DNA of 64,000 bases from Lutibaculum baratangense AMV1 (GCF_000496075.1 NZ_AWXZ01000035.1:62001-126000); one strand, 5' to 3'; numbered from the stretch's first letter, positions 29,837-40,746 are shown. Made by a program: numbers and translations. Notes: generated by a model not told the origin, from the letters alone.

Positions 29837-30106
29837 CTACGCCTCCCCGGGTGCCCGGGCGGTGATCGCGAGGGCGTGCAGACCTGCATCGAGCTCCGGC
29901 TTTAGCGCCTCGTTAACCATTCGGTGACGCTCGATGAGGTTCTTTGCCTCGAAGGCGGACGACACGACGAGGACGCGATAGTGGGTTTCGCCACCTTCCC
30001 GCCATCCGGCATGACCATGGTGGAGATGGGATTCGTCGAGGATCTCCATCCGCTCGGGCGAGAAGGCCGTCTCGAGCAGGGCGGCGATGCGATCGCGTCG
30101 CGACAT
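29837..30106 (-). CDS. bolA: BolA family protein
   Basis: An 89-residue BolA-fold protein; the family partners monothiol glutaredoxins in iron-sulfur handling and stress responses. Seen are MSRRDRIAALLETAFSPERMEILDESHLHHGHAGW, with the conserved His-rich turn, and the C-terminal H-x-L-type helix GLHALAITARAPG. The ATG at 30106 has AGAGGGAG upstream. It is divergent from the J-domain protein, a conserved neighbour in Hyphomicrobiales. Confidence 0.93.
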   Translation of the reverse strand: MSRRDRIAALLETAFSPERMEILDESHLHHGHAGWREGGETHYRVLVVSSAFEAKNLIERHRMVNEALKPELDAGLHALAITARAPGEA

Positions 30107-30243
30107 CGGAAAAACTCCCTCTGGGGCGCTCTGGCCGCGCTTGGCGGCGGGCGCCCCTCGACTACATGTGAAGCTCGGGCCAGGCAACGGCCGTTGCCGG
30201 CGCTCCCTTGTCACGTTCGATGGTGGCCAACATAGTCTCGGAC

Positions 30244-30873
30244 ATGAAACTCGACTCGCATTGGTTCGACTCCATCCGCATCGGCTCCGCCCGCGGGGGC
30301 CGGGGGCGGCGGGACTCCGCGCCGCGGCAGGCGGCGAAGGCGCGCTGCGACGTGCCGGGTTGCGCCGAGCCGGCGGAGTACAAGGCGCCCAAGGGGCGGC
30401 AGCGGGAGAACGAGTACCACCGCTTCTGTCTCGATCACGTGCGCGAGTACAACAAGAGCTACAACTGGTTCGACGGGATGTCGGACGAGCAGGTGGCGGA
30501 GTGGCTGCAGTCGAAGGCCACCGGCCACCGCCCGACCTGGACCATGGGCGCCAGGCGGGGGGAGGGGCCCCCGACCGACTGGAGCCGGACCTTCCGCGAC
30601 CCATTCGGCTTCTTCGACGACGATCCCCGCCGGGACACCTCGCAGCCGGACGAGCCGAAGCGGGTCGTCGGCAAGCTCGAGCGCCGGGCGCTCGACGCGC
30701 TGAACCTTGACGAGACGGCCACCGGGACCGAAATCAAGGCGAGATACAAGGATCTCGTGAAGCGCCACCACCCCGACGCCAATGGCGGCGACCGCTCGAA
30801 GGAACGCCGCCTTCGCGAGATCATCGAGGCCTATCGAACCCTCAAGGCCTCTGGTTTCTATGCCGATAGCTGA
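30244..30873 (+). CDS. J-domain-containing molecular chaperone family protein
   Basis: 209 residues with the J-domain at the C-terminus (about 150-209): ALDALNLDETATGTEIKARYKDLVKRHHPDANGG, where HPD is the Hsp70-stimulating motif. The N-terminal part has two Cys (RCDVPGCAEPAEYKAP) and FCLDHVREYNKSYNWFDGMSD, a pattern conserved in the order with unknown purpose. The start is ATG 30244 (MKLDSHWFDSIRI), matching relatives. It precedes cobS by 70 nt, the usual order bolA / J-protein / cobS. Confidence 0.9.
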   Translation: MKLDSHWFDSIRIGSARGGRGRRDSAPRQAAKARCDVPGCAEPAEYKAPKGRQRENEYHRFCLDHVREYNKSYNWFDGMSDEQVAEWLQSKATGHRPTWTMGARRGEGPPTDWSRTFRDPFGFFDDDPRRDTSQPDEPKRVVGKLERRALDALNLDETATGTEIKARYKDLVKRHHPDANGGDRSKERRLREIIEAYRTLKASGFYADS

Positions 30874-30943
30874 TTAAGGTCGCGGCTCGCGATCGAAAAC
30901 GACGAAATTGCGGGGCGCTGGCGCAGTGCCTCCGGGAGGCGAA

Positions 30944-31930
30944 ATGGATACCGAAGTCACCGAACCTCACGGCCTGCCCGACATGAAGGTGTCGGTCCGG
31001 CAGGTTTTCGGGATCGACAGCGATCTGGAGGTTCCGGCCTATTCCGAGCAGGATCCGCACGTGCCGGATCTCGACCCCGACTACCTCTTCAATCGCGACG
31101 TGACGCTGGCGATCCTGGCGGGCTTCGCCCACAACCGCCGCGTGATGGTGCAGGGCTACCACGGCACCGGCAAGTCGACGCATATCGAGCAGGTCGCCGC
31201 GCGGCTCAACTGGCCCTGCGTGCGCGTGAACCTCGACAGCCACATCAGCCGCATCGACCTCGTCGGCAAGGACGCGATCGTCGTCAAGGAGGGGATGCAG
31301 GTGACCGAGTTCCAGGACGGCATCCTGCCTTGGGCGCTCAAGACGAACACCGCACTCGTCTTCGACGAGTACGACGCCGGCCGGCCGGACGTGATGTTCG
31401 TGATCCAGCGCATCCTGGAGCAGTCGGGCAAGCTGACGCTGCTCGACCAGCGCCGCGTCATCCGGCCGCACCCGGCGTTCCGGCTCTTCGCCACGACGAA
31501 CACGATCGGCCTCGGCGACACGTCGGGCCTCTATCACGGCACCCAGCAGATCAACCAGGGCCAGATGGACCGCTGGTCGATCGTGGTGACGCTGAACTAC
31601 CTGCCGCACCAGGACGAGGTCGATATCGTGCTCGCCAAGGCGAAGCACTTCCAGACCGGTGACGGGCCGGAGACCGTGGCGAAGATGGTCCGGCTCGCCG
31701 AGCTCACCCGCAACGCCTTCGTCAACGGCGACCTCTCGACCGTCATGAGCCCGAGGACGGTGCTCACCTGGGCGGAGAACGCGCAGATCTTCGGCGATCT
31801 CGGCGCCGCCTTCCGCCTCACCTTCCTCAACAAGTGCGACGAGGAGGAGCGCGGCATCGTGGCCGAGTTCTACCAACGCTGCTTCGGCAAGGAGCTTCCG
31901 GAATCGACCGCGAACATCGTCCTGACCTGA
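30944..31930 (+). CDS. cobS: cobaltochelatase subunit CobS
   Basis: AAA+ ATPase subunit of the aerobic cobaltochelatase, which inserts cobalt into hydrogenobyrinic acid a,c-diamide together with CobT and CobN. The 328-residue protein has Walker [16 protein letters not shown], Walker [14 protein letters not shown] and sensor-like [17 protein letters not shown]. The ATG 30944 has a strong GGGAGGCGAA site. It is followed by cobT after 20 nt. Confidence 0.96.
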   Translation: MDTEVTEPHGLPDMKVSVRQVFGIDSDLEVPAYSEQDPHVPDLDPDYLFNRDVTLAILAGFAHNRRVMVQGYHGTGKSTHIEQVAARLNWPCVRVNLDSHISRIDLVGKDAIVVKEGMQVTEFQDGILPWALKTNTALVFDEYDAGRPDVMFVIQRILEQSGKLTLLDQRRVIRPHPAFRLFATTNTIGLGDTSGLYHGTQQINQGQMDRWSIVVTLNYLPHQDEVDIVLAKAKHFQTGDGPETVAKMVRLAELTRNAFVNGDLSTVMSPRTVLTWAENAQIFGDLGAAFRLTFLNKCDEEERGIVAEFYQRCFGKELPESTANIVLT

Positions 31931-31950
31931 CCGACCCGAAAGCCCCCGAC

Positions 31951-33855
31951 ATGCAGAAGCCGAGCGGGAAGCAGACGCGCAACGAGGAATTCAAGCGGGC
32001 GCTGACGGGCGTCTCGCGGGCGCTGGCCGGCCGCGACGACGTCGAGGTCTCGTTTTCCTCCGACCGCGCCTCCGTCTCCGGCACGACGGTGAGGCTGCCC
32101 GAGCCGCCTCGCAAGATGACCGCGAAGGACCTGGCCGTGGCGCGCGGCCAGGCCGACGCGCTGGCCCTGCGGATCGCCTGCCACGACCAGAAGACGCACC
32201 GCAAGCTGCAGCCGCAGGGGCGCAACGCGCGGGCGCTCTTCGAGGCGGTGGAGCAGGCGCGCTGCGAGGCGATCGGCGCCCGCTCGATGTCGGGCGTCGC
32301 AGGCAACATCGATGCGATGCTCGACGCCCGCTACACGAAGATGAACGTCGCGGCGGCCGAGAGCCGGTCGGACCTGCCGCTCGAGGAGGCGGTGGCGGCG
32401 GTCGCGCGGGAGCGGCTGACGGGCCACAGGACACCGGAGAGCGGGTCGCGGCTCGTCGAGCTCTGGCGGGACTGGATCGAGGAGAAGGCCGCCGACGAGC
32501 TGCAGCGCCTGTGCGAGAATGTCGGCGACCAGCAGGCCTACGGCCGCATCGTCCGCGAGATGATCTCGGCCTTCGACATGTCCGACGAGCTCGGCCCGGA
32601 AGAGGCCGACGAGGAGCAGGAATCCGAGGGCGACGAGAACTCCGATTCCTCCGCCGAAGCGCAGGAGCAGGGCGAACGCGATGCCTCCGCCGAAGCCTCG
32701 GCCGAGGAGGCGGAGGACACCTCCGAGGAGCAGGACGGCGAGGCAGAGGCGACGCACAGCCAGACGCAGGACGACAGCGACGAGGGCGAGACCGCCGACA
32801 GCGACGACGCGTCGGAGCCGTGGCGGCCGAACTTCCCCTTCAACAACATGCCCGACGGCGCGGGCTACCGGATCTACACCTCCCGCTTCGACGAGATCAG
32901 CGCGGCCGAGGATCTCTGCGACACCGAGGAGCTCGACCGGCTGCGGAGCTACCTCGACAAGCAGCTTTCGAGCCTGCAGAGCGTCGTGACGCGGCTGGCG
33001 AACCGTCTGCAGCGGCGGCTGATGGCGCAGCAGAACCGCTCCTGGCAGTTCGACCAGGAGGAAGGCGTGCTCGACGCGGCGCGCCTGACCCGCGTCGTCA
33101 TCGACGCGATGCACCCGCTCTCCTACAAGACCGAGCGTGACACCGAATTCCGCGACACGGTCGTCACGCTGCTGCTCGACAACTCGGGCTCGATGCGCGG
33201 CCGGCCGATCACGGTGGCGGCCACCTGCGCCGACATCCTCGCCCGCACCCTCGAGCGCTGCGGCGTGAAGGTCGAGATCCTGGGCTTCACCACCAGGGCC
33301 TGGAAGGGCGGGCAGAGCCGCGAGCAGTGGCTCGCCGCCGGCAAGCCGCAGTCGCCCGGCCGCCTGAACGACCTCCGGCACATCGTCTACAAGGCGGCGG
33401 ACCAGCCCTGGCGAAGGGCCCGCAGGAACCTCGGCCTGATGATGCGCGAGGGGCTGCTGAAGGAGAACATCGACGGCGAGGCACTCTCATGGGCGCACGA
33501 CCGGCTGCTCGCGCGGCCCGAGCAGCGGCGGATCCTGATGATGATCTCCGACGGGGCGCCGGTCGACGACTCGACCCTTTCCGTCAACGCCGGCAACTAT
33601 CTCGAGAAGCACCTGCGCCACGTCATCGAGGAGATCGAGACGCGCTCGCCGGTCGAGCTCCTGGCGATCGGCATCGGTCACGACGTGACGCGCTACTACC
33701 GCCGCGCGGTGACGATCGTCGACGCGGAGGAGCTCGGCGGCGCGATGACCGACAAGCTCGCGGAATTGTTCGAGGAGGATGCCTCGCGCGGCCGGACGGG
33801 CGAGCCTGGCCGCAGCCGCAGCCGCAGCCGCAGGCGGCGGGCCGTGCCGGCGTGA
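31951..33855 (+). CDS. cobT: cobaltochelatase subunit CobT
   Basis: Partner of CobS in the CobNST chelatase for vitamin B12 synthesis. The 634-residue protein has an N-terminal helical region and a long acidic stretch rich in Glu/Asp/Ser (about 210-285). The C-terminal von Willebrand A domain has the MIDAS motif [13 protein letters not shown] and [11 protein letters not shown]. The tail ends in an Arg/Ser run ([10 protein letters not shown]). Its stop overlaps the next gene's GTG by 4 nt. CobN is not in the window. Confidence 0.95.
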   Translation: MQKPSGKQTRNEEFKRALTGVSRALAGRDDVEVSFSSDRASVSGTTVRLPEPPRKMTAKDLAVARGQADALALRIACHDQKTHRKLQPQGRNARALFEAVEQARCEAIGARSMSGVAGNIDAMLDARYTKMNVAAAESRSDLPLEEAVAAVARERLTGHRTPESGSRLVELWRDWIEEKAADELQRLCENVGDQQAYGRIVREMISAFDMSDELGPEEADEEQESEGDENSDSSAEAQEQGERDASAEASAEEAEDTSEEQDGEAEATHSQTQDDSDEGETADSDDASEPWRPNFPFNNMPDGAGYRIYTSRFDEISAAEDLCDTEELDRLRSYLDKQLSSLQSVVTRLANRLQRRLMAQQNRSWQFDQEEGVLDAARLTRVVIDAMHPLSYKTERDTEFRDTVVTLLLDNSGSMRGRPITVAATCADILARTLERCGVKVEILGFTTRAWKGGQSREQWLAAGKPQSPGRLNDLRHIVYKAADQPWRRARRNLGLMMREGLLKENIDGEALSWAHDRLLARPEQRRILMMISDGAPVDDSTLSVNAGNYLEKHLRHVIEEIETRSPVELLAIGIGHDVTRYYRRAVTIVDAEELGGAMTDKLAELFEEDASRGRTGEPGRSRSRSRRRRAVPA

Positions 33856-34859
33856 GGGCTCTCGGGAAGCTCCTGATGCGGGGCGGCCTCTGGGCCGCCC
33901 TTCTCGTGACGACGGCTGTGCCGCTCAGAGCCGACCCGGTGGAGGTTTCGTCCACGGCCTTCACGGCCTTCGAGCCGGGCAGCGATGCCGAGATCTTCGG
34001 CGCGCTGCGCTTCATCGGGGGCTTGCAGCTCGATTCGCGCGACGACCGCTTCGGCGGCCTCTCGGGCCTCGAGATCAGCGCCGACGGCCGCGACCTCCTG
34101 ATGGTCACCGACACGGGAAACATGATCCAGGCCCGGCTCGAGGAGGAGGCGGGGCGCCCGGCGCGCCTCGTCGACGTCGAGGCCTGGCCGCTCGTCGGGG
34201 CCGACGGGCGCAGGCTCGGCGGCAAGCACGGCTCCGACGCGGAGGCGCTGCGGCGCGCGCCGGACGGGAAGCGCGTCCTCGTGGGGTTCGAGCGGGACAA
34301 CCGCGTGCTGAGCTACGAGGCCTCGCCGGAGGGCAGGGTGACGGAGCCGCGCCTCGTGCCGGTGCCGGATGCGGTGCGGGACCTGCCGCACAACCAGGGA
34401 CTGGAGGCGCTGGCGGTCGCGCCGCCGGGGACGCCGCGGCCGGGCCTCACGGTGATGTTCGGCGAGGCCGAGCGTGGGGATGGCCGCCTGCACGGCTGGG
34501 TCCTCGACGCGCAGGGCCGGGAGCTCGGGACGATCTACGCCGAGGCCTCCGACGACTTCTCCGCGACCGACGCCGTCTTCACCGACGAGGGCGACCTCAT
34601 CCTTCTCGAGCGGCGCTACAAGCCGCTCTTCGGCGTCGCCATGCGCATCAGGCGCTTTGCGGAAGCCTCGATCGAGCCCGGCGCGGTGCTCGCCGGCGAC
34701 ACGCTGATCACGGCGCGGATGAACTATGTCGTCGACAACATGGAAGGCATCGCCTTCCATCGCGACGAGGAGGGCCGCGCGATCCTGACCGTCGTGTCCG
34801 ACGACAACTTCAACATCCTGCAGCGCAACCTGCTGTTGCGCTTCGAGATCGTGGATTAG
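33852..34859 (+). CDS. esterase-like activity of phytase family protein, exported
   Basis: 335 residues from GTG 33852 (GTGA overlap with cobT); ATG 33876 is an alternative. The signal peptide [21 protein letters not shown] is followed by a single phytase-like beta-propeller domain ([60 protein letters not shown]). Family members are periplasmic and mostly uncharacterised. A direct tie to cobalamin is not evident despite the coupling to cobT. Confidence 0.85.
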   Translation: MRALGKLLMRGGLWAALLVTTAVPLRADPVEVSSTAFTAFEPGSDAEIFGALRFIGGLQLDSRDDRFGGLSGLEISADGRDLLMVTDTGNMIQARLEEEAGRPARLVDVEAWPLVGADGRRLGGKHGSDAEALRRAPDGKRVLVGFERDNRVLSYEASPEGRVTEPRLVPVPDAVRDLPHNQGLEALAVAPPGTPRPGLTVMFGEAERGDGRLHGWVLDAQGRELGTIYAEASDDFSATDAVFTDEGDLILLERRYKPLFGVAMRIRRFAEASIEPGAVLAGDTLITARMNYVVDNMEGIAFHRDEEGRAILTVVSDDNFNILQRNLLLRFEIVD

Positions 34860-34886
34860 GCGCGGGCGTCGCCGGGGCGGGGCCTG

Positions 34887-35459
34887 TCAGGCCGGCTGCC
34901 CGGCCGTGCGCTGGAAGCGTAGGCTGATCGCCCGGAACGGGACCAGCATGACGACGGCGTGGCCCATCTTCACGAGATAGTCGAAGAACGCCCAGCCGAT
35001 CCAGACGGGGAGGGCGAGGCCGGCATACTCGGCGCTCGGCAGGCCCGTCGCGGCGAAGGCGAGGGTGAAGAAGATCGCGGTGTCGACGCCGCCCGAGATG
35101 AAGGACGAGGTCAGGGGCGCCCGCCACCAGGCCTTGTGGCGCAAGAGGTTGAAGATCGCGACGTCGGCGAGCTGCGCCGTCAGGAAGGCCGCGCCCGAGG
35201 CGATCGCGATGCGCGGGGTCGCCAGCACGAAGGACAGGACGACGGCGCAGGCGAAGCCGACATAAACGACGCGCCGCGCGGCCGCCGGCCCGAAGCGGCG
35301 GTTCGTCAGGTCCGTAACCAGGAATGCGAAGGGGTAGGTGAAGGCGCCCCAGGTCAGATAATCCTCAAGACCCCACATCTGGACCGGATGCTGGACCAGA
35401 ACGTTCGAGGCCACCACGACGATCGCCATGGCGGCCACGGGAATCAGGAGACGCGACAT
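34887..35459 (-). CDS. queuosine precursor transporter (YhhQ/VUT family)
   Basis: A 190-residue inner-membrane protein with about six hydrophobic segments. Family marks are LTWGAFTYPFAFLVTDLTNRRFGPAAARR, SFISGGVDTAIFFTLAF and WIGWAFFDYLVKMGHAVVMLVPFR. YhhQ-type proteins import preQ0/preQ1 for the tRNA base queuosine. I see no preQ1 aptamer in the 64 nt between it and rpmB. Convergent with the phytase-like gene. Confidence 0.88.
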   Translation of the reverse strand: MSRLLIPVAAMAIVVVASNVLVQHPVQMWGLEDYLTWGAFTYPFAFLVTDLTNRRFGPAAARRVVYVGFACAVVLSFVLATPRIAIASGAAFLTAQLADVAIFNLLRHKAWWRAPLTSSFISGGVDTAIFFTLAFAATGLPSAEYAGLALPVWIGWAFFDYLVKMGHAVVMLVPFRAISLRFQRTAGQPA

Positions 35460-35523
35460 GATGCGCCCTTCAGCCTCTTTGCCGTAGTGCCCGGCCGCCG
35501 GAACGATCCGGCGCCGGGGGCGG

Positions 35524-35817
35524 TCACGCGGCGGCTTCGGCCGTGCGCTTCGTGATATCGCGCTTCAGGAGCTGCGCGCGCTCGGAGAGCTCGTCGTCCT
35601 TCGCCTTCATGAGGAAGGCGTCGAGACCGCCACGATGCTCGACCGTGCGCAGGGCATGCGCCGACACGCGCAGGCGCACCGTGCGGCCGAGCGTGTCGCT
35701 CAGGAGCGAGACGTTCACGAGATTGGGCAGGAAGCGACGCCGGGTCTTGTTGTTGGCGTGGCTCACATTGTTGCCGCTCATGACGGCCTTGCCGGTCAGC
35801 TCGCATCGCCGGGCCAT
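35524..35817 (-). CDS. rpmB: 50S ribosomal protein L28
   Basis: A 97-residue ribosomal protein: [33 protein letters not shown], then [20 protein letters not shown]. The ATG 35817 has GAGGAT upstream. A strong promoter lies about 90 nt upstream (35906-35934). The queuosine transporter gene follows in the same direction after 64 nt. Confidence 0.97.
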   Translation of the reverse strand: MARRCELTGKAVMSGNNVSHANNKTRRRFLPNLVNVSLLSDTLGRTVRLRVSAHALRTVEHRGGLDAFLMKAKDDELSERAQLLKRDITKRTAEAAA

Positions 35818-35905
35818 GGCTAAATCCTCGTTCTCTTCGGGCCGCGCCGGGCGCCGGCCTTCGCGGATCGTGATCACCGCTAATCTCTGGGAATTCGAGA
35901 GGCAG

Positions 35906-35934
35906 CGTATAGTCCCGCCTCGCAGACGCGTCAA
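35906..35934 (-). promoter_or_regulatory. sigma-70 promoter for rpmB
   Basis: On the reverse strand TTGACG (35934-35929), a 17-nt spacer and TATACG (35911-35906). It lies in the rpmB-DUF3108 divergent gap at a normal distance from the rpmB start and is the best -35/-10 match in the window. Confidence 0.75.
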
Positions 35935-36071
35935 GGCACACGCACGCGAAGCGGTTCCGCCGGCGCATGCGCCACAATCCGGCCGCCAAATCAACCGATC
36001 CTTAACCATGCCGGCTGAAGGCTTGACGCCGATGACGGCTGATATCGTCTCACACGGATGAAGGCTTGCCG

Positions 36072-36926
36072 ATGGCACTGCTCGCCATGACGCGCCGCAT
36101 GGGCGCGGTGTTGATCGCTCTGTCGGGACTTGGGCTCACGGCGCTCCCTGCCTCGGCCGCGGACATGTCCTTCGACGCGACCTACCGCGTCTCGATCAGC
36201 GGCCTCGAGCTCGGTCAGGCCGTCGTCAGCGGCCAATTCGACGGGGCCGACTACCGCATCGACGGGCGCGGCAAGCTGACGGGCCTAGCCGGCGCGCTGA
36301 TGGAGTACAAGGGCAGCGCCTCGGCCGCCGGCCGGCTCGGCCGCGGCGGAACGCTTCCGTCCGCCTTCAGCGTCGACGCCACGGACGGCAAGAAGATGAC
36401 GAAGGTCCGCATGACGCTCGTCGGCGACAATGTCCGCCGCATCGCGCTCGAGCCGCCGCTGCGGGAGAGCGAGCACCCCGCGCGCGTCGCCGTGACCGAG
36501 AGCCACAAGCGCGGCATCATCGACCCGATGAGCGCGCTGATGATCCTCGGCGCGATGGGCGACGGGCAGCTCGACCCTTCGGTCTGCAAGCGGACGTTCC
36601 CGGTCTTCAACGGCCGCGAGCGCTTCGACATCGTGCTCGCCTACAAGGAGCGGCGCGAGATCTCCGAGCCGGGCTACAGGGGGCCCGCGGTCGTGTGCGA
36701 GGCGCGCTACCGGCCGATCTCGGGGCACCGGTCCGACAAGGACGAGGTGAAGTACTTCGCGAGCCGCGCCGCAGAGGTGATCTACGTTCCCGTGCCGGGC
36801 GCCGACCTGGCGCTTCCCTACCGGCTCAGCGTGCCGACCCCCATCGGCACCGGCTCGATCGTGATGACGGCGCTGAAGGCCGAGGGTGCGCTGCGCACGA
36901 AGGCCGCATCCCTGACCGGCCGCTGA
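36072..36926 (+). CDS. DUF3108 domain-containing exported protein
   Basis: A 284-residue protein with signal peptide [24 protein letters not shown] and cleavage near Ala-Asp. The rest is the DUF3108 fold, a beta-rich periplasmic domain ([25 protein letters not shown] and [11 protein letters not shown]). Function unknown in this family. It is divergent from rpmB, as in many Hyphomicrobiales. The start is ATG 36072; ATG 36087 would give a shorter signal. Confidence 0.88.
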   Translation: MALLAMTRRMGAVLIALSGLGLTALPASAADMSFDATYRVSISGLELGQAVVSGQFDGADYRIDGRGKLTGLAGALMEYKGSASAAGRLGRGGTLPSAFSVDATDGKKMTKVRMTLVGDNVRRIALEPPLRESEHPARVAVTESHKRGIIDPMSALMILGAMGDGQLDPSVCKRTFPVFNGRERFDIVLAYKERREISEPGYRGPAVVCEARYRPISGHRSDKDEVKYFASRAAEVIYVPVPGADLALPYRLSVPTPIGTGSIVMTALKAEGALRTKAASLTGR

Positions 36927-37139
36927 TCATCAGCGGGCAGGGCACGAACTCCTCCGCGCATGGGTGACGGCGCCGTCGGAAAAGGCTAGAAACGCTGCGC
37001 GGCCCCGTGCCGCGCCACTTCCATCCAGGCGACGGATCGAAACTTCGGAAGGACGAAGCTTCCCTTCTAGAAGCGGTGCTTTACAGGCTGCGCCCGAGAT
37101 GCCAGCTATGCCGCCCGCCGCCGCCATCGAGATCAAGCC

Positions 37140-40100
37140 ATGATCATAGACTCTCGTGACGGTCATCAGGCAGCCGCGCCCGGCGCCGGCGTGACCGCCG
37201 TTCTCGGACCCACCAACACCGGCAAGACGCATCTCGCCATCGAGCGGATGCTCGGCCATTCGAGCGGCATCATCGGGCTTCCCTTGCGCCTGCTCGCGCG
37301 CGAGGTCTACGACCGGCTCGTCGCGCGCGTGGGCCGCGAGGCCGTCGCGCTCGTCACGGGCGAGGAGAAGATCAAGCCGCCCCACGCCCGCTACTGGGTC
37401 TCGACGGTCGAGGCGATGCCGCAGGATCTCGACGTCGCCTTCGTGGCCGTCGACGAGGTGCAGCTGGCCGCCGACCTCGAGCGCGGGCACGTCTTCACCG
37501 ATCGCATCCTCAGGCGGCGCGGCCGCGAGGAGACGCTTCTCCTGGGCGCCGCGACGATGCGCGGCATCCTGTCGAAGCTGATGCCGGGCATCAACGTGAT
37601 CACGAGGCCGCGGCTCTCGATGCTCCTCTATTCCGGCCAGAAGAAGCTGACGCGCCTGCCGGAGAGAAGCGCGATCGTCGCCTTCTCGGCCGAGGAGGTC
37701 TATACGATCGCCGAGCTTCTGCGCCGCCAGCGCGGCGGGGCGGCCGTGGTGCTCGGCGCTCTGTCTCCGCGGACGCGCAACTCTCAGGTCGAGCTCTACC
37801 AGTCGGGCGACGTCGATCTTCTGGTCGCCACCGACGCCATCGGCATGGGCCTCAATCTCGACGTCGACCACGTCGCCTTCGGCGGCTTGCGGAAGTTCGA
37901 CGGCTTCCAGTTCCGCAACCTGAACCCGGCGGAGATGGGGCAGATCGCCGGCCGCGCCGGGCGCCACATGCGCGACGGCACGTTCGGCGTGACCGGCCGC
38001 GCCGACCCGCTCGACCCGATGCTCGTCGAACGGCTCGAGGCGCACGAGTTCGACGAGGTGCGGATGCTGCAGTGGCGCAACCCCGACCTCGACTTCGCCT
38101 CGCTCGACGCCCTGCGCGACAGCCTCGCGGTCGCGCCGCGCAACCCGGTGCTGACGCGGGCGCCCGGGGGCGACGACGTGCAGGCGCTGGAAACCGCGGC
38201 ACGCGATCCCGGCGTCAGCGAGCGGGCGCGGTCGCGCAAGGCGGTGGAACTGCTCTGGGCCGTCTGTCAGGTTCCGGACTATCGCAAGATCGCGCCGGCA
38301 AACCACGCCGAGCTCGTCTCGACGCTCTACCGCCACCTGATCGACGACGGCGAGATCGCCGAGGAGTGGTTCGCGAGCCAGGTCGCCTATGCCGACAGGA
38401 TCGACGGCGACCTCGACACGCTGGCCAACCGCATTGCACATATCCGCACCTGGACCTTCGTTGCCAACCGGCCGGAGTGGCTGAAGGATGCGGTAGGATG
38501 GCAGGAGAAGACGCGCGCGGTGGAGGACCGCCTGTCGGACGCCTTGCACGAGCGGCTCGCGCAGCGTTTCGTGGATCGGCGGACGAGCGTTCTGGCGCGC
38601 AGGCTGCGGGAGAATTCTGTGCTGGAGGCTGACATAGACAGGAACGGGGACGTCACGGTGGAGGGCGAGCATGTCGGGCGGCTGGAAGGCCTCCGCTTCT
38701 CGCCGGACCCCGGCGCGGACAAGGCGGTGACGGCGGCGGGCCGGAAGGCGCTGGCGGGCGAGCTCGAGAGCCGGGCCGAGGCGCTGGCGAAGGCATCGGA
38801 CGAGGCGCTGACGCTCGAGCTCAACGGGCTCGTGTTCTGGAACGCGAACCCCGTCGCCAGGCTCGAGAAGGGCGAGCGGCCGCTGTCGCCGAGGATCGTG
38901 CTCCTCGCCGACGAGCTCCTGGCCGGTGCGGCCCGTGAGCGGGCGCAGGCCCGGCTCGAGGCGTGGCTGGCCTCGCGCATGGAGACGCTTCTGGGGCCGC
39001 TTCTCGCGCTCGAGCGCGACGAAGGCCTCGCCGGCATGAGCCGTGGTGTCGCCTTCCAGCTCGTCGAGGCCTTGGGCGTGCTCGAGCGCCAGTCCGTCTC
39101 GGACGAGGTGAAGGAGCTCGACCAGAACCAGCGCGGGGCCCTGCGCCGCCACGGCGTGCGCTTCGGGGCCCACCACATCTTCCTGCCGGCGCTCCTGAAG
39201 CCCGGCCCGCGCGTCTTCGCGGCCCAGCTCTGGGCGCTCCAGCACGGCGGTCTCTACCAGCCGGGCTTCGACGAACTCGTGAGCCTCGCGCGCTCGGGCC
39301 GCATGTCGGTGGCGGTCGGCGCCGGCACGTCGCGCGGCCTCTACCGCGCGCTCGGCTACCGTGTCTGCGGCGCGCGCGCCGTGCGCGTCGACATTCTCGA
39401 GCGCCTCGCAGACATCATCCGCGCCGCGCTCGCCTGGAAGCCCGGCGAGAACAGCCCGGCACCGGCCGGTGCCGTCGACGGTCGCGTCTTCGCGGTGAGC
39501 GAGAACATGACCTCTCTCGTGGGCTGCGCGGGCGAGGACTTCGACGCGATCCTGCGCTCGCTCGGCTATCGCAGCGAGACGCGCAAGGGCCCGCTGCAGC
39601 GCCCGTGGTCGGGCGTCGCCTCGACGGCACCGGTCGAGCGGCGGACCCCGGAGGCGGCGCCGCTTGAGGGTTCGACCGCGCCCGCGACCGATGCCGCCGG
39701 CGCCCCCGTGGAGGCGGCCGACACCGCGGAGGCCCAGGTCCAGGCGCTGCCGCAGGCCGGGGAGGATCTGCCCGACGCCGCTGCCGTCGATATCGCGGCC
39801 TCGCCCGAAGGCGGGGGCGGTGCGGAGCCTGCCGCCGTCCTCCCCGAAGAGGCCGGGACGGCCGGGCCGGAGGTCGCAGCCGCCACGCCGGCGGGCGCCG
39901 AGCCCGCGCTGCCGGACACCGAGGAGGTTCCGGCGACGCCCGAACAGGGCGCCACGCCCGAGGCGATCGCGGCGCCCGCCGAGGCTGCCGAGCCGCTGGC
40001 GGAGGCTCTCGTCGCCGAGGCCGAGGCCGAGGCCGAGGCGACTGCCGGCGAGGCCGGAGCGGAGACGCCCGCCGAGGAGGAGCACGTCGTGTGGCGTCCC

Positions 40101-40415
40101 GCCCGTGGCGGCCGGCCCGCGAACGCCCCGCGGCGCCAGGGAGGACGGGGTCGCCGTGGCGGCGAGCAGCCGGCCCAGGCCGGGGCCGGGGCCGGCACTG
40201 GCCCGGCGCGAGACGGCGAGCGTCCGGAAGGGCGCGAGGAGGCCCGGGGCAAGGGGCGCGGCCGCGGCCAGCCGCCGCGCAAGAAGGGCGCGCCGCCGCC
40301 TCGCCCGCGGCCCGAGGGCAAGCCCGCGCCCCGCCGGGAGAAGGAGCCCGATCCCGATTCGCCCTTCGCCAAGCTCGCCGCCCTGCGCGACGAACTGGCA
40401 GGCCGGCGGCGCTGA
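37140..40415 (+). CDS. mgpS: MgpS/SUV3-like helicase-related protein with disordered tail
   Basis: A 1091-residue SF2 helicase relative similar to mitochondrial SUV3 and to rhizobial MgpS. The motor core spans about 15-330: Walker A LGPTNTGKTHLA, motif II DEVQLAADLERGHVFTD, motif III LLLGAATMRG, and motif VI region EMGQIAGRAGRHMRDG. A helical middle domain runs to about 810. The last 270 residues are low complexity: an Ala/Glu/Pro segment, then a Gly/Arg/Lys/Pro segment that could bind RNA. It overlaps the S4-protein gene by one base, suggesting an RNA-linked operon. Confidence 0.88.
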   Translation: MIIDSRDGHQAAAPGAGVTAVLGPTNTGKTHLAIERMLGHSSGIIGLPLRLLAREVYDRLVARVGREAVALVTGEEKIKPPHARYWVSTVEAMPQDLDVAFVAVDEVQLAADLERGHVFTDRILRRRGREETLLLGAATMRGILSKLMPGINVITRPRLSMLLYSGQKKLTRLPERSAIVAFSAEEVYTIAELLRRQRGGAAVVLGALSPRTRNSQVELYQSGDVDLLVATDAIGMGLNLDVDHVAFGGLRKFDGFQFRNLNPAEMGQIAGRAGRHMRDGTFGVTGRADPLDPMLVERLEAHEFDEVRMLQWRNPDLDFASLDALRDSLAVAPRNPVLTRAPGGDDVQALETAARDPGVSERARSRKAVELLWAVCQVPDYRKIAPANHAELVSTLYRHLIDDGEIAEEWFASQVAYADRIDGDLDTLANRIAHIRTWTFVANRPEWLKDAVGWQEKTRAVEDRLSDALHERLAQRFVDRRTSVLARRLRENSVLEADIDRNGDVTVEGEHVGRLEGLRFSPDPGADKAVTAAGRKALAGELESRAEALAKASDEALTLELNGLVFWNANPVARLEKGERPLSPRIVLLADELLAGAARERAQARLEAWLASRMETLLGPLLALERDEGLAGMSRGVAFQLVEALGVLERQSVSDEVKELDQNQRGALRRHGVRFGAHHIFLPALLKPGPRVFAAQLWALQHGGLYQPGFDELVSLARSGRMSVAVGAGTSRGLYRALGYRVCGARAVRVDILERLADIIRAALAWKPGENSPAPAGAVDGRVFAVSENMTSLVGCAGEDFDAILRSLGYRSETRKGPLQRPWSGVASTAPVERRTPEAAPLEGSTAPATDAAGAPVEAADTAEAQVQALPQAGEDLPDAAAVDIAASPEGGGGAEPAAVLPEEAGTAGPEVAAATPAGAEPALPDTEEVPATPEQGATPEAIAAPAEAAEPLAEALVAEAEAEAEATAGEAGAETPAEEEHVVWRPARGGRPANAPRRQGGRGRRGGEQPAQAGAGAGTGPARDGERPEGREEARGKGRGRGQPPRKKGAPPPRPRPEGKPAPRREKEPDPDSPFAKLAALRDELAGRRR

Positions 40416-40705
40416 TGGCGGAGGCGGCCGGCAGCGCAGGCGGGCAGCGGCTCGACCTGTGGCTCTGGCACGCCCGGGTGGCCCGCACCCGTTCCGCCTG
40501 CGCGGCGCTCGTCGCCGGGGGCAAGGTGAGGGTGAACGGCCTGAGGGTCGAGAAGCCGGCGCGCCCGGTGCGCGCCGGCGATGTCGTCACGCTGTCGGTC
40601 GGCGGAGCCCGCGTGATCAAGGTTCTAGGCTTCGCCGAGCGTCGCGGCTCTCCGGCGGATGCAAGGCTGCTCTACGAAGAGCTCTCTGGCCCCGAAGCGA
40701 CTTGA
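40415..40705 (+). CDS. hslR: S4-domain RNA-binding protein (Hsp15-like)
   Basis: A 96-residue protein with an S4 RNA-binding motif: RLDLWLWHARVARTRSACAALVAGGKVRVNG at 12-42. Hsp15 (HslR) in E. coli binds 50S subunits carrying nascent chains; this shorter protein is a relative, and the exact role is inferred. The ATG overlaps the mgpS stop (TGATG). A hairpin follows 41 nt later. Confidence 0.88.
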   Translation: MAEAAGSAGGQRLDLWLWHARVARTRSACAALVAGGKVRVNGLRVEKPARPVRAGDVVTLSVGGARVIKVLGFAERRGSPADARLLYEELSGPEAT

Positions 40706-40746
40706 AACCCATATCGTGAGCGGGTACGGAGCACGCGGCTCGCGTT

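Noticed and set aside
35460-35523. preQ1 riboswitch before the queuosine precursor transporter
   Set aside because: The 64-nt gap lacks the aptamer's short H-type pseudoknot pattern and A-rich tail; the gene probably reads from the rpmB promoter.
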